Assembly: GCF_019748715.1 (NCBI RefSeq)
Contig: NZ_JACLBZ010000009.1
Span: 40,651-104,650 of the forward strand
Length of the DNA stretch: 64,000 nt
From: Sporosarcina aquimarina
GTDB taxonomy: Bacteria > Bacillota > Bacilli > Bacillales_A > Planococcaceae
Reading direction: 5' to 3'
A program made the position numbers and the translations under genes. Under the pieces are notes generated by a model. It saw only the letters and a list, made by a program, of their open reading frames with translations, ran no database searches and was not told the origin of the DNA. Positions within the stretch are counted from its first letter, which is position 1. Every line of letters starts with the position of its first letter. Of this stretch, positions 54,114-63,191 are shown one piece after another.

Positions 54114-54566
54114 ATGACAACAAAACAACTTATTCAAGTGGAAACAAGCGGGAAGTGGACAGGCGGAGTACAAACTGAGATTGCCATCCGATCATTTGAA
54201 CCATTTATTGTAGACGAACCTGAGCACCTCGGAGGAAAGAACGAAGGGCCGAATCCAGTAGAACTTGTGTTAGCCGGTCTTAGCAGCTGTACATCTGTCA
54301 TGATCGCCCTCATTGCTAAGGAACAGAAATTTTCATACGAAGCTGCTGAATTTTCCAATTCAGGTGAACTAGATCTACAAGGGTTAGCAGGAGTGGAAGG
54401 GGTCTCTCCACACTTCCAATCTGTCCAGTTTGATGTAGTATTGACAACGGAAGAGACTGAGGAACGGATCGAACTATTGAAACAGGCTGTCGAAAAAAGA
54501 TGTCCAATCATGAATCTGTTGTTGGATGCCAACGTCCCAGTTCAATCGACTTGGACAAGAAAATAA
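54114..54566 (+). CDS. OsmC/Ohr family protein
   Basis: A 150-residue OsmC-family peroxiredoxin-like protein. The first catalytic Cys is in LAGLSSCTSVMIALIA (about 57-72) and the second in VEKRCPIMNLL near the C terminus; GPNPVELVLAGL is the family loop. Such proteins reduce organic hydroperoxides or play related roles in the cytoplasm. The frame opens to 54105, but GGAGTG fits the ATG at 54114. It is monocistronic with a strong terminator. Confidence 0.88.
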   Translation: MTTKQLIQVETSGKWTGGVQTEIAIRSFEPFIVDEPEHLGGKNEGPNPVELVLAGLSSCTSVMIALIAKEQKFSYEAAEFSNSGELDLQGLAGVEGVSPHFQSVQFDVVLTTEETEERIELLKQAVEKRCPIMNLLLDANVPVQSTWTRK

Positions 54567-54569
54567 ATA

Positions 54570-54616
54570 AAAAACGTCTACGAAGCACAATGAAGTGCTA
54601 TTCTGTAGACGTTTTT
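54570..54616 (+). terminator. Terminator of the OsmC gene
   Basis: Twelve-base arms AAAAACGTCTAC/GTAGACGTTTTT with an inner GCAC/GTGC stem. Confidence 0.92.
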
Positions 54617-54664
54617 CTTGTTTAGAGACAAAAAACCCCGATCACATTCAGAATCCAATAAGAA

Positions 54665-54695
54665 TGTTGACGATTTTCTCTTTCTATCGTCAACA
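54665..54695 (+). promoter_or_regulatory. Inverted repeat upstream of the zinc-ribbon gene
   Basis: Perfect ten-base arms TGTTGACGAT/ATCGTCAACA with an 11-base loop, followed by TTTTC. It is 62 bp before the zinc-ribbon start codon; it could be an operator or an attenuator-type terminator. There is no gene for it to terminate other than the already terminated OsmC gene. Confidence 0.5.
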
Positions 54696-54757
54696 TTTTC
54701 TCCTTATCATCATCTACTACAGAGATAGATAAATCCTTACTATAGAGGTGATTAGCA

Positions 54758-54916
54758 ATGGCGAAAAGAAACCGGGGGAAAACTTTAAAAAGGCTACCGG
54801 CCAATTCGCGTGGATACTGCCCGTTATGTGGACGTAAACGAATAAAGCTGTTGTATTCTATTAAAACTGAATCTGCTCAAACTTTAACTGTCTGTAAAAA
54901 TTGTCGACAAAAATAA
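54758..54916 (+). CDS. Small zinc-ribbon protein, 52 residues
   Basis: A 52-residue basic protein, MAKRNRGKTLKRLPANSRG at the start, with CPLCGRKR (about 21-28) and CKNCRQK at the end: two CxxC pairs about 22 residues apart, as in a zinc ribbon. The basic start could bind nucleic acid or the ribosome. GAGGTGA precedes the ATG. I do not recognise a named family. The gap after it (54917-55229) shows no supported gene. Confidence 0.7.
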   Translation: MAKRNRGKTLKRLPANSRGYCPLCGRKRIKLLYSIKTESAQTLTVCKNCRQK

Positions 54917-55229
54917 AGATATGCACGCTGTCCTTTGCCCACACTAGGCTTACCTAATTGCATTAGACAGCGTTCATCATCTTCGTACTGACCTTTGAGT
55001 GATGCAAATGTCCGTCCCACACGGTCTCTTTGCAAGCTTAAACCACACATATACCGTACTGTCAAATCCATGTAGCAACAGAACTTGAGGTTCGGACCCT
55101 CCATAGGATCCTCGCCCTATTGTAAGTAATAGACGATAAGATTTACTCCAAATTTTATGTACTTTTCTATTTCGATGGACGCCCCTTCTTTCTTGCCCAG
55201 TGCGATATTTCGAACATGAATCAACAAAA

Positions 55230-55255
55230 AAAGGACAGCTAAAAAGCCATCCCTT
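55230..55255 (-). terminator. Terminator of the 3-hydroxyacyl-CoA dehydrogenase gene
   Basis: AAAGGACAGC pairs imperfectly with GCCATCCCTTT around AAAAA, with seven T's on the minus strand. Confidence 0.65.
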
Positions 55256-55265
55256 TCATATAATC

Positions 55266-56168
55266 TTATCCTTTTAAGAAATCAGGTTGGGCAAAAGAAG
55301 GGTTTGGATATTTATAGAATCCTTCACCTGTCTCCCTACCCAATTTTCCTTTATCGATATAATTTTCTTTCATCAAATCGGCTACTTTTTGGGCTTCTGG
55401 ATTGCCGGTTGCCTGCGCTTTTGCCGATACAATGTGGTAGGCAGTCGTTACGCCGACGATATCCAAAATAGCAAAAGGGCCTAAAGGAGCGCCTGTCCCG
55501 ATCATCCAAGTCTTATCAATCGTCTCGACATCTGCAACTTCTCTTGCGAGCAATGTCTGCGCAGCGTCTAAAAACGGTACTAAAAGTGAGTTAAGGATAT
55601 AGCCTGGCTGCTCTTTATGCAATGGCAATGCTACCATACCGATCGCTTTTGCGAATTCAATCACTTCGTTGAACACTGATTCGTCCGTTCCCGGATGTTT
55701 CATCACTTCGGCTGTGTTGTTTTTCCAAATTTCATTTGCAAAGTGAAGCGCTAAAAACTTCCCGGGGCGTCCTGTCGCTTCTGCAAACTGGCTTGGTAAT
55801 AAAGTCGATGAGTTCGTTGCGAACACTGTTTTTTCAGGTGCGACTTGTCCTAGTTTCTCGTAGAAATCCGTCTTAATGCTGACTACTTCAGGAATCGCTT
55901 CGATCACAAGATCTGCATTTTTAACAGCCTTTGCAAGATCACTATTGAATGAAATCCGTTTAAATGCCGAATCTACAACCGCGTCTGTAGCATTCAAATC
56001 CGCTTTATAAACATCTTTCAATTTGTTGATGCGCTCTTTCGCCACGTTCAAAGCCTCGTCATTAATGTCGTAAACGGAAACGTTAAAGCCATGAAACGCT
56101 GTTTGATAAGCGATTTGGCTCCCCAAAACGCCGCTGCCTGCCACTGTAATATTTTTGTATTCCATCAT
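55266..56168 (-). CDS. 3-hydroxyacyl-CoA dehydrogenase family protein
   Basis: A 300-residue NAD-dependent dehydrogenase. GSGVLGSQIAYQTAFHG (about 10-26) is the Rossmann dinucleotide loop, VIEAIPE follows, the catalytic His is in ALHFANEIWKNNTAEVM, and GYILNSLLVPFLDAA and GPFAILDIVGVTTAYHI form the 3HCDH C-terminal domain with the acidic partner residue. It could oxidise 3-hydroxyacyl-CoA in fatty acid or butanoate metabolism; no thiolase or enoyl-CoA hydratase gene is adjacent, and relatives act on other hydroxy acids. Confidence 0.88.
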   Translation of the reverse strand: MMEYKNITVAGSGVLGSQIAYQTAFHGFNVSVYDINDEALNVAKERINKLKDVYKADLNATDAVVDSAFKRISFNSDLAKAVKNADLVIEAIPEVVSIKTDFYEKLGQVAPEKTVFATNSSTLLPSQFAEATGRPGKFLALHFANEIWKNNTAEVMKHPGTDESVFNEVIEFAKAIGMVALPLHKEQPGYILNSLLVPFLDAAQTLLAREVADVETIDKTWMIGTGAPLGPFAILDIVGVTTAYHIVSAKAQATGNPEAQKVADLMKENYIDKGKLGRETGEGFYKYPNPSFAQPDFLKG

Positions 56169-56265
56169 TATTTACCCCTTTCAGCCTATAACTCTTGAAC
56201 TACTTTTATTATAGGACAATAATATTATCCTGACATCTTTTTTGCCTGCAACTTTCACTCATCAT

Positions 56266-57735
56266 TCACTCCCCTTTATGCAAAGAAGTAACCTGTTGAG
56301 CAGTACTATCCATTTCCTCTGCTACTAACCGGCTGTCGGAAGTCAAATTGTCGATGATCTTGCTCATTTCTAGTAAATTGGCTGAATTCTCTTCAACAAT
56401 TGCCGCAAAGTTGTTCGTCGAGTCTTCGATTTCCGTTGATTGCTCAATCATTTCAGTGGAAGAGGATGCGAATTGGACCAGCTCATCATCCAAATGCTGC
56501 AGTGTCGAAGCAATCTTTGAAATCTGATTTGAAACCTGTTCCGTCGTCAGCGCATTTTGTTCTATCTTCTCGCTGCTTTCCGTCATCTTTTTAAACGCAT
56601 CGCGATTGCTGTCGTTCAGTTCTGACAAATTGGCTGTGATTTTTTCCGTCGTCTTATTCGTCACTTCAGCCAATTTCCGGATTTCATCAGCGACAACCGC
56701 GAACCCTTTGCCCGCTTCCCCGGCCCGCGCGGCTTCTATTGACGCATTGAGCGCAAGCAAGTTGGTCTGTTCCGTGATTCCTTTGATGAGAGCGGCGAAT
56801 TCATTTGTTTCATTTAACTTATTGGATAACGAAAGATATGTCTTATGTAACTCGGCAATATTCTCCTTCAACATACTCATATCCACTGAAAGGATATCAA
56901 TTTGCTTGTTCCCTTCAACCGCCACTCCGTTTGCTTCGCTCGATTCCCTTTTCAACTCATTCGCTAAATCGAATAGAGAAGAGATGCCATCTTTCATGGA
57001 CACCGTATTTTGCGCAATGGTTGAAATTTGATCAGCCTGCGACTGGCTGCCGTCCGCCATCTCTTCCACAACAGATGACATATTGCTCTGTGACGTCATA
57101 TTTTGCTGAATGCGCACATTCATGCCTGAAATGCTCTCGATAATTTCCGTCACATTCTTTTCCAAAATAGCTTTTTCGTTTTCCTTCCTTTTTGCATCTT
57201 CAGCAAACTCTTCCGTAAAAGCCGCAACTTGTCTGAATTGCCCGGTCGTCAATCGCATGATGGCGATGAACATGAATCCAAGCAGAAGGTATAGAATCAA
57301 GGTATAGGCGAATAATTCTCCTACCATCTCCTCGGCACTCACCATACGGTTGACGATAAGCAATACTAAACCATAAGCATAACCGAAAATAAACGGCTGT
57401 AACTTCAACTGAACAGCAGAAAAGATGGCAAGAAAAATGCTAATGATTACTGCTTTCATGCCACCGTCGAACAGAACGCTCCCGACTAGTGCAAACGTAA
57501 ACACATTGAAAATGACCGCATAAGCATACCACTCCGCCTTATGTAACCACTTGCTGAATAGGAAATAAAAACCGACAACCCCTAAAAAATCGAGACTGTA
57601 TAAAATCGCAGTCCCAGTGTCTTTAAACGCTAGAGCCTGCATAACCGCAATAAACAGCGAGATACCCATCGTGATCGCCATTACTCGGTTCTTCTTCATT
57701 ACATCTTTTAATACTAACTGCTCAATTGACTGCAT
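56266..57735 (-). CDS. Methyl-accepting chemotaxis protein with six-helix membrane sensor (second paralogue)
   Basis: A 489-residue chemoreceptor with about six membrane helices (about 15-170) and then an MA signalling domain, whose tip is [38 protein letters not shown]. Architecture and length match the receptor at 39.9 kb, so the two are paralogues. Sensing within the membrane, for example of redox state or a lipophilic compound, is plausible but inferred. GAGGGAGG precedes the ATG and a sigma-D-type promoter lies 35-60 bp upstream. Confidence 0.9.
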   Translation of the reverse strand: MQSIEQLVLKDVMKKNRVMAITMGISLFIAVMQALAFKDTGTAILYSLDFLGVVGFYFLFSKWLHKAEWYAYAVIFNVFTFALVGSVLFDGGMKAVIISIFLAIFSAVQLKLQPFIFGYAYGLVLLIVNRMVSAEEMVGELFAYTLILYLLLGFMFIAIMRLTTGQFRQVAAFTEEFAEDAKRKENEKAILEKNVTEIIESISGMNVRIQQNMTSQSNMSSVVEEMADGSQSQADQISTIAQNTVSMKDGISSLFDLANELKRESSEANGVAVEGNKQIDILSVDMSMLKENIAELHKTYLSLSNKLNETNEFAALIKGITEQTNLLALNASIEAARAGEAGKGFAVVADEIRKLAEVTNKTTEKITANLSELNDSNRDAFKKMTESSEKIEQNALTTEQVSNQISKIASTLQHLDDELVQFASSSTEMIEQSTEIEDSTNNFAAIVEENSANLLEMSKIIDNLTSDSRLVAEEMDSTAQQVTSLHKGE

Positions 57736-57769
57736 TATCTAGCCTCCCTCAATTCTAATCCAAATTCTT

Positions 57770-57795
57770 ATATCGGTATAGTTTTCAAATTTTAA
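57770..57795 (-). promoter_or_regulatory. Sigma-D-type promoter of the 57-kb chemoreceptor
   Basis: On the minus strand TTAA (57792-57795), 14 bp, then ACCGATAT (57770-57777), seven of eight matches to GCCGATAT. Confidence 0.78.
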
Positions 57796-57947
57796 AGGCT
57801 TAGGTAATATGTAATATGTAATATGTAATGCTATTCTAATAAAAGAATTGATTGGGAGGGTGTGAGGAAAACCCTTATTAAGGTGTATTAAATCGCTAAA
57901 AATAAAAAAAATTCCGCACTGGTGAGCGAACCTACTACGTCAGACCA

Positions 57948-58479
57948 GTGATGAGCAGTTTCGGAGCAAACATTTATGTTATTTTGCCGGTGAATAACCA
58001 GGGGAATTTGGACAGGGATAAAAAAGCGGACAAGCCTATTGAAGACATGATTTCTAGATCGTTTTTGAGAAATGAACCTTCTTTTTATAATCTCCAAATG
58101 TTGAAGATTCTACAAAGGTGTATCCCCTGCTGTTGAAATGTTATCCATATCCTTGTTCGTGAAGATGAAGGATTTATTGAAGTTAACTAAAGTTGTCTCA
58201 AAGGCGCGTGAGTCCTTTCAAATACTCGAGCAAATACTAAAATTCGATATTCATAAGGGCAAGGAAGGTATGTTTGAGGATTTGACTCGCCGTACGATGC
58301 TGATCAGTATGGTGGCGACGAAGACAATAAACATTCATAATTTTCCGGGATATTTTAGTGGTTTCCTGCGGAAATAGATTGATGAGACGCTTTTTAAGGA
58401 TATCTATCAGGATTATACGGTTCCTGTTAGTGATGGTAGGCTTTATTAGTTTGATGGCCGTAATTTAGATAAAAATTAA
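57948..58479 (+). pseudogene. Decayed gene of unknown family
   Basis: Protein-like sequence runs across frame changes and stops. One frame at 57948-58136 (MSSFGANIYVILPVNNQGNL) has no ribosome site. Another frame goes from about 58114 (FYKGVSPAVEMLS) through ESFQILEQILKF and GYFSGFLRK to a TAG at 58375, continues IDETLFKDIYQDYTVPVSDG, meets a second TAG at 58447, then FDGRNLDKN and a TAA at 58477. Coherent residues either side of two stops point to a pseudogene. I do not recognise the family. The rest of the 1.1-kb gap (57796-57947 and 58480-58730) shows nothing beyond A/T-rich sequence. Confidence 0.5.
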
Positions 58480-58730
58480 ATCATTTGGGTGAAGTGAAGA
58501 GTTGAAAAACTCTCCTCCCGCTTCTTAGTTTTTTAAACAAATGTTGAATTATGTGAAAACCGATTACTGAAGTGTACGGAGAACAGCATACAGTTTCAAA
58601 ATTAACCATGTATATAGCCTGTATTCCTATTCATACTTCAGCTTTCCTTACACTAAAATTTCCTTAAAAAACAATTCTAAAATAGTTTTTATCAGTTTAT
58701 TCTATGTATTTTTTATTTTCAGAAATGTTA

Positions 58731-58759
58731 TTGACTCTTTTATTCTTTTAACTTATACT
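58731..58759 (+). promoter_or_regulatory. Sigma-A promoter of the symporter-amidohydrolase operon
   Basis: TTGACT (58731-58736) and TATACT (58754-58759) are exactly 17 bp apart, 70 bp before the first gene. The following ACTGGTACGGACATC (58772-58786) lies at the position expected for a repressor site. Confidence 0.82.
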
Positions 58760-58828
58760 ACTAAAAACACAACTGGTACGGACATCATGATGAATTGAAT
58801 TTACTTTGTAATAAAAGGAGGAGATAAG

Positions 58829-59041
58829 ATGAAATTGAAGACAGCGCTAAATGTGCTAATTGGATTGGTAATCCCTTTTGTAGGTGTTATTGGGGGTATC
58901 TTAGCATTTAGAAATTCTGAACAATTCGTTCTAGGGTTTCCAATCTTATATTTCTGGATGTTTTTATGGTTTATTTTGACTTCAATTTGCATTTCACTAT
59001 CATGGCACTTCTTTGACAGCAAAGAAGTAGAATTAGATTGA
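58829..59041 (+). CDS. DUF3311 small membrane protein
   Basis: A 70-residue protein with two hydrophobic helices (about 7-27 and 36-60) and an acidic tail. VLGFPILYFWMFLWFILTSICI is the family core. DUF3311 genes are usually found directly in front of sodium:solute symporter genes, as here, and the product is thought to be an accessory subunit. AAAGGAGGAG precedes the ATG; the symporter gene follows after 18 bp. Confidence 0.82.
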   Translation: MKLKTALNVLIGLVIPFVGVIGGILAFRNSEQFVLGFPILYFWMFLWFILTSICISLSWHFFDSKEVELD

Positions 59042-59059
59042 GAAGGGCGGAGATTATAG

Positions 59060-60469
59060 ATGGCAATTGTAATATTTAGTGGTATTTTAATTTTCTCTTT
59101 ATACTTAGCAGTTCGATCTTCGAGTAAAGCGAAAAAAGGAAATATGGAAGATTACTTGGTCGGGGGACGATCATTTAATGGTTTCATCTTATTCTTCTTA
59201 GCAATTGGAGAAGTTTACAGCATAGGAACGATTATTGGCTTTCCGGGCGGCATCTATGCAAAGGGTGTTGGTTACGGCCTTTGGTTCCTTGGCTATATTT
59301 TATTAGCTTATCCAATTGGTTATTTCTTAGCACCTCTAATTTGGCGAGCAGGTAAGAAATACAATGCGATGACAGCTCCAGATCTATTTAAAAGTCACTT
59401 TAAAAGTAGACCATTGGAATTGATCGTCGCTTGTTCATATTTAATCTTCCTCATACCATGGGGACAATTGCAATTTGAAGGCTTAAATGTCGCATTAAAT
59501 GCCTTGGAATTTAATCTTTCCCCTAGTCTGGCTGTATTTATAGCAGGCGTGATTGCTTACTTGTATATATCTGTATCTGGAGTCAAGGCGCCTGCTATCA
59601 TTTCAATCTTGAAAGATATATTATTGTTTGCTGCGATTATTATTGTAGGTGTAGCCGCATTTAGAAACCTAGATGGCGTTCATAATCTATTTTCAGCCGC
59701 TAAATCTCATGGTACATCATTATCATTTACCAATACTAGTGATTTGACCTTTTCCGTAACCACAATCATTTTTCAAGCAGTCGCTTTTTATTGTTTACCA
59801 TTTATTGTGACGGTCGTATTCACGAGTAAATCAGAAAAAACGATTAAGCGCGCACAAAGATTTATGCCTCTTTATATGCTAATGTACCCATTCTTAATCG
59901 CTTCATCTTACTTTGCACTTGTTGGTCTTCCAAACGTCGATAATCCAAATCATGCGTTTATTGCCACGGCAATTGAATTATTACCATCTTGGGTTGTCGG
60001 CATAGTCGCTGCTGGTGCCGCGTTGTCAGGCTTATTAGTACTTGCTATCACTTCATTAGTTGTGGGTGGTATTTTTACTCGTAACCTTATGCCAGGTATC
60101 CCTGAAAACAAACAAAGAAAGTGGTCTCAATTTGTAGTAATTGGTTACCTACTTATCTCGATGGTTTTAACTGTTGGAATGCCAAGTTTGATGCTCCACC
60201 TTGTCAATACTGCCTATTTCGGTTTCGGACAAATCTTACCCGGACTTTTGGCTATTCTATTCTCCAAAAGTGCAACAGCCAAAGGAGTGGGCGCAGGTAT
60301 TATTGCGGGAATCACTGTCGCATTGTTCCTACAATTCACTGGCATAAGTGTATTTGCAATTAATAATGGTTTAGTTGCATTAGTTTTCAACTTTGTTGTA
60401 ACAATTATTGTTAGTTTGTTGACGGCAAGTAAGGTTCGCTTACTAACACCAATGGTGAACATAAAATGA
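59060..60469 (+). CDS. Sodium:solute symporter family protein
   Basis: A 469-residue secondary transporter of the SSS family with about thirteen helices. The N-terminal EDYLVGGRSFNGFILFFLAIGEVYS, with GFPGGIYAKGVGYG, and the central GLLVLAITSLVVGGIFTRN fit the family (the latter near the sodium site). It would import an organic solute with Na+. The substrate is unknown; the amidohydrolase two genes downstream should act on it or on a related compound. GAAGGGCGGAG precedes the ATG. Confidence 0.9.
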   Translation: MAIVIFSGILIFSLYLAVRSSSKAKKGNMEDYLVGGRSFNGFILFFLAIGEVYSIGTIIGFPGGIYAKGVGYGLWFLGYILLAYPIGYFLAPLIWRAGKKYNAMTAPDLFKSHFKSRPLELIVACSYLIFLIPWGQLQFEGLNVALNALEFNLSPSLAVFIAGVIAYLYISVSGVKAPAIISILKDILLFAAIIIVGVAAFRNLDGVHNLFSAAKSHGTSLSFTNTSDLTFSVTTIIFQAVAFYCLPFIVTVVFTSKSEKTIKRAQRFMPLYMLMYPFLIASSYFALVGLPNVDNPNHAFIATAIELLPSWVVGIVAAGAALSGLLVLAITSLVVGGIFTRNLMPGIPENKQRKWSQFVVIGYLLISMVLTVGMPSLMLHLVNTAYFGFGQILPGLLAILFSKSATAKGVGAGIIAGITVALFLQFTGISVFAINNGLVALVFNFVVTIIVSLLTASKVRLLTPMVNIK

Positions 60470-60506
60470 GCATACGATAATTGGATGAATTTAGGATGTG
60501 GTTCAA

Positions 60507-61460
60507 ATGCAACTAAGCACAGTATTTAATTCAATAACTCTAATTGGAATGATGATCGTAATCGGTATTGCACTTGCCCGAGTAACACCGATTAACGAAA
60601 GTACTAAGAAAACGTATACACTACTTATTGTAAATGTAGCTATGCCCTGTATCATTCTTTCTAGTATTTTTAAAGTCAATATTGACCAATCAATGTTGAG
60701 AAATATCGGAATCGTCTTAATCCTTTCCGTTGTTATTAATACGATCGGAATTGGAATTGGATGGGTTTTTGCTTCTTCATTTTCCGGTAACCGTAGGCTT
60801 CGACAAGAGATTGCTCTTTTATCCGGTCTAGGGAATACAGGTTTTATCGGGATTCCTTTATGCGCTGCAATACTTGGACCTGAAGGAGCGCTTTATGCAG
60901 CTATTTTTGATGCAGGTGTGGATATCGTAATTTGGACAGTAGGTGTCATGATATTAAAAAACTCTTACGCCTTCTCGATAGTCAACATAAAATCGCTCAT
61001 CAATATTCCAATTGTCGCAATAATCGTAGGCTTATTATGTACATTTATAAATTATCGGCCTCCTGAAATTTTCATTGATTTATCTAACCAGTTGGCGGCT
61101 TTAGCATCTCCCCTAGCAATGTTTTATATTGGATTATTAATTATGTCTAAGAGTGAAAATAAAAGTGCAATAAAAACAACAAATGTAAATATCTTTTCAC
61201 CTATTTTCTCAAAGTTAGTAGTATTACCGATAATTACACTTTTTATTATTAGTATTTTACCGATTCAGATGGATGTGATGATCAATAAAGTGCTGCTCAT
61301 TCAGGCAATGATGCCTTCACTAACGCTAGCATCCATTTTATTTACAAAGTACTCTAAAGATGAGGTGTTTGGAGCATTTGCTACCGTTATGTCAACTATA
61401 ATTTCGTTAGTAACGATCCCTTCGCTAATTTTGATATTCATAAAATTTAAATACATGTAA
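60507..61460 (+). CDS. AEC (auxin efflux carrier) family transporter
   Basis: A 317-residue membrane transporter with about ten helices. GIALARVTPINESTKKTYTLLIVNVAMPCIILSSI is the N-terminal half of the family, and SGLGNTGFIGIPLCAAILGPEGALY holds the conserved crossover. Bacterial AEC proteins move carboxylates such as malate, or export products. Here it could export the end product of the hydrolase. The frame opens to 60498; TTAGGATG fits the ATG at 60507. Confidence 0.87.
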   Translation: MQLSTVFNSITLIGMMIVIGIALARVTPINESTKKTYTLLIVNVAMPCIILSSIFKVNIDQSMLRNIGIVLILSVVINTIGIGIGWVFASSFSGNRRLRQEIALLSGLGNTGFIGIPLCAAILGPEGALYAAIFDAGVDIVIWTVGVMILKNSYAFSIVNIKSLINIPIVAIIVGLLCTFINYRPPEIFIDLSNQLAALASPLAMFYIGLLIMSKSENKSAIKTTNVNIFSPIFSKLVVLPIITLFIISILPIQMDVMINKVLLIQAMMPSLTLASILFTKYSKDEVFGAFATVMSTIISLVTIPSLILIFIKFKYM

Positions 61461-61474
61461 GGAGAATGAATGCC

Positions 61475-63151
61475 ATGATACAAGTGGACAGACTATTTAA
61501 AAATGCAAACGTTTTAACTATTGACGAGGAAAACAGTCATGCGAATGTTGTAGCATCCTATAAAGGCAAAATCACAGGAATATGGACCAATAGTGAGTTC
61601 GATCTTATAAAAAAAGAGATTGAGAAAGACGATAAACTCATTGTTCATGATTTAGAAGGCCAGACGCTCATTCCTGGTTTTATTGATACTCATAACCATT
61701 TACTTATGTATGCACTTAATAAAAACCAAGTAGACTGTTCTTCACCAAAAAATGAAAGTATCGAGGATATTCTCAACAACCTTCGAACACATCACAATAC
61801 ACATTCGGATGGCAGCTGGATTATCGGGTACGGGTACGATGATACCTTGCTAAAAGAGAATAGACATCCTACTCGTCATGATTTGGATAAAGTAAGTACG
61901 AATCGTCCAATATTTATAAAACATATCTCGAATCATTTAGCAGTCGCAAACTCCTATGCACTCAAGCTTGCGGGAGTTGATGAGTCAATTGAGAATCCTG
62001 AAGGCGGCCATTTTGGAAGAGAAGAAAATAACTCCCTGAATGGTGTGTTATTTGAACCTTCAGCAATGGATATAGTTTATAAGCACGCTCCGATTCCTAC
62101 AGATGAAGAAGTTATTAAATTAATGGGACTCGCGTCAGAAGACTATTTGGCACAAGGCATCACGACAAGTTCAGATGCAGGCGTAGGTTTAGTATTTGGC
62201 CGGCCCGAATATGACTTGCATATGGTCGCATTAAAAGAAGGTGCAAACCAACTGCGTATGCGTCTAATGATTATGTATGATTTATTATCGGAAGGTGGCC
62301 CATTCGAAAAATTTCACGCTGAAGAATTACGAGAAAGAATCTTGAAAGACTCGAATGGGAAAGCAAAGTTAGATAGTGCCAAGCTATTTCAAGACGGTTC
62401 TATTCAAGGGTTGACTGGCGCATTGCGTAAACCTTACTATTGTGATGACGAGTTATACGGTGAATTAATTTTTCATCAAGATACTTTAAATTCTTATGTC
62501 CTTGATTTCCATAAGCGTGGTTTTCGTGTTACAACGCACGGGAATGGTGATCAGGCAATTGGCTCGATTATTGAAGCGTACAAATACGCCCTTAATTCCA
62601 ATACGAAAATAGACCATCGACATCGCATTGAACACGTACAAACCGCTACTGTAGAGGACTTACAGGAAATGAAAAAACATGATATCGCCGCCTCTTTCTT
62701 TATCAATCATGTGTACTATTGGGGGGATCGTCATAAACGAATATTTTTAGGACCTGAAAGAGCAGAACGCATGAACCCCTTAAAAGATGCCTCAGATTTA
62801 GATATGCTTTATACATTACATTCAGACTGTCCAATCACTGCCATTTCCCCCTTATTTTCTATCTGGGCAGCGGCTAATCGTATTACACGGGAAGGTAAGG
62901 TGTTAGGAGAAGGCCAAAAGATAGATGTCTTAGAAGCTATAAAATCAATGACTATATATGGAGCACGATTAAACTTTGAAGAAGACCAATTAGGTAGTGT
63001 AGAGGTTGGAAAATTAGCGGACTTTGCTGTACTTGATCGAGACCCTACTGCAATTGATCCGTTAGAAATTAAAGACATTTCAGTTGAAATGACTATTATA
63101 AACGGAGAAGTAATTTATGAAAACACAAAACAAGTTGCAACAAACTTATAA
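61475..63151 (+). CDS. YtcJ-type amidohydrolase
   Basis: A 558-residue metal-dependent hydrolase of the YtcJ/NfdA branch. The metal ligands are FIDTHNHLL (HxH), KHISNHLAV, THGNGDQAI, HRIEHVQTA and the Asp in TLHSDCPITA, all intact in order. The short SAKLFQDGSIQGLTGA contains the typical Lys-Asp region. It should cleave amide or N-formyl bonds of a small molecule in the cytoplasm. The ATG at 61466 is too close to AGGAG (61461-61465); the ATG at 61475, nine bases on, is chosen (MIQVDRLFKNANVLTID). It ends the four-gene operon. Confidence 0.88.
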   Translation: MIQVDRLFKNANVLTIDEENSHANVVASYKGKITGIWTNSEFDLIKKEIEKDDKLIVHDLEGQTLIPGFIDTHNHLLMYALNKNQVDCSSPKNESIEDILNNLRTHHNTHSDGSWIIGYGYDDTLLKENRHPTRHDLDKVSTNRPIFIKHISNHLAVANSYALKLAGVDESIENPEGGHFGREENNSLNGVLFEPSAMDIVYKHAPIPTDEEVIKLMGLASEDYLAQGITTSSDAGVGLVFGRPEYDLHMVALKEGANQLRMRLMIMYDLLSEGGPFEKFHAEELRERILKDSNGKAKLDSAKLFQDGSIQGLTGALRKPYYCDDELYGELIFHQDTLNSYVLDFHKRGFRVTTHGNGDQAIGSIIEAYKYALNSNTKIDHRHRIEHVQTATVEDLQEMKKHDIAASFFINHVYYWGDRHKRIFLGPERAERMNPLKDASDLDMLYTLHSDCPITAISPLFSIWAAANRITREGKVLGEGQKIDVLEAIKSMTIYGARLNFEEDQLGSVEVGKLADFAVLDRDPTAIDPLEIKDISVEMTIINGEVIYENTKQVATNL

Positions 63152-63155
63152 ATAA

Positions 63156-63191
63156 AAAAGAAGACTCCCATTTAGTGAGGAGTCTTCTTTT
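63156..63191. terminator. Bidirectional terminator between amidohydrolase and GntR genes
   Basis: Thirteen-base arms AAAAGAAGACTCC/GGAGTCTTCTTTT with loop CATTTAGTGA; the right arm touches the end of the convergent GntR gene. Confidence 0.92.

Noticed and set aside
54877..55104. 75-codon minus-strand frame beside the zinc-ribbon gene
   Set aside because: It overlaps the 3' end of the better supported zinc-ribbon gene, matches no family I know and has only a weak start; could be a fragment of a lost gene.
57888..58097. Minus-strand frame with HHWSDVVG, recalling the last motif of PAP2 phosphatases
   Set aside because: The other PAP2 motifs are missing and the frame overlaps the plus-strand remnant; similarity of eight residues is not enough.
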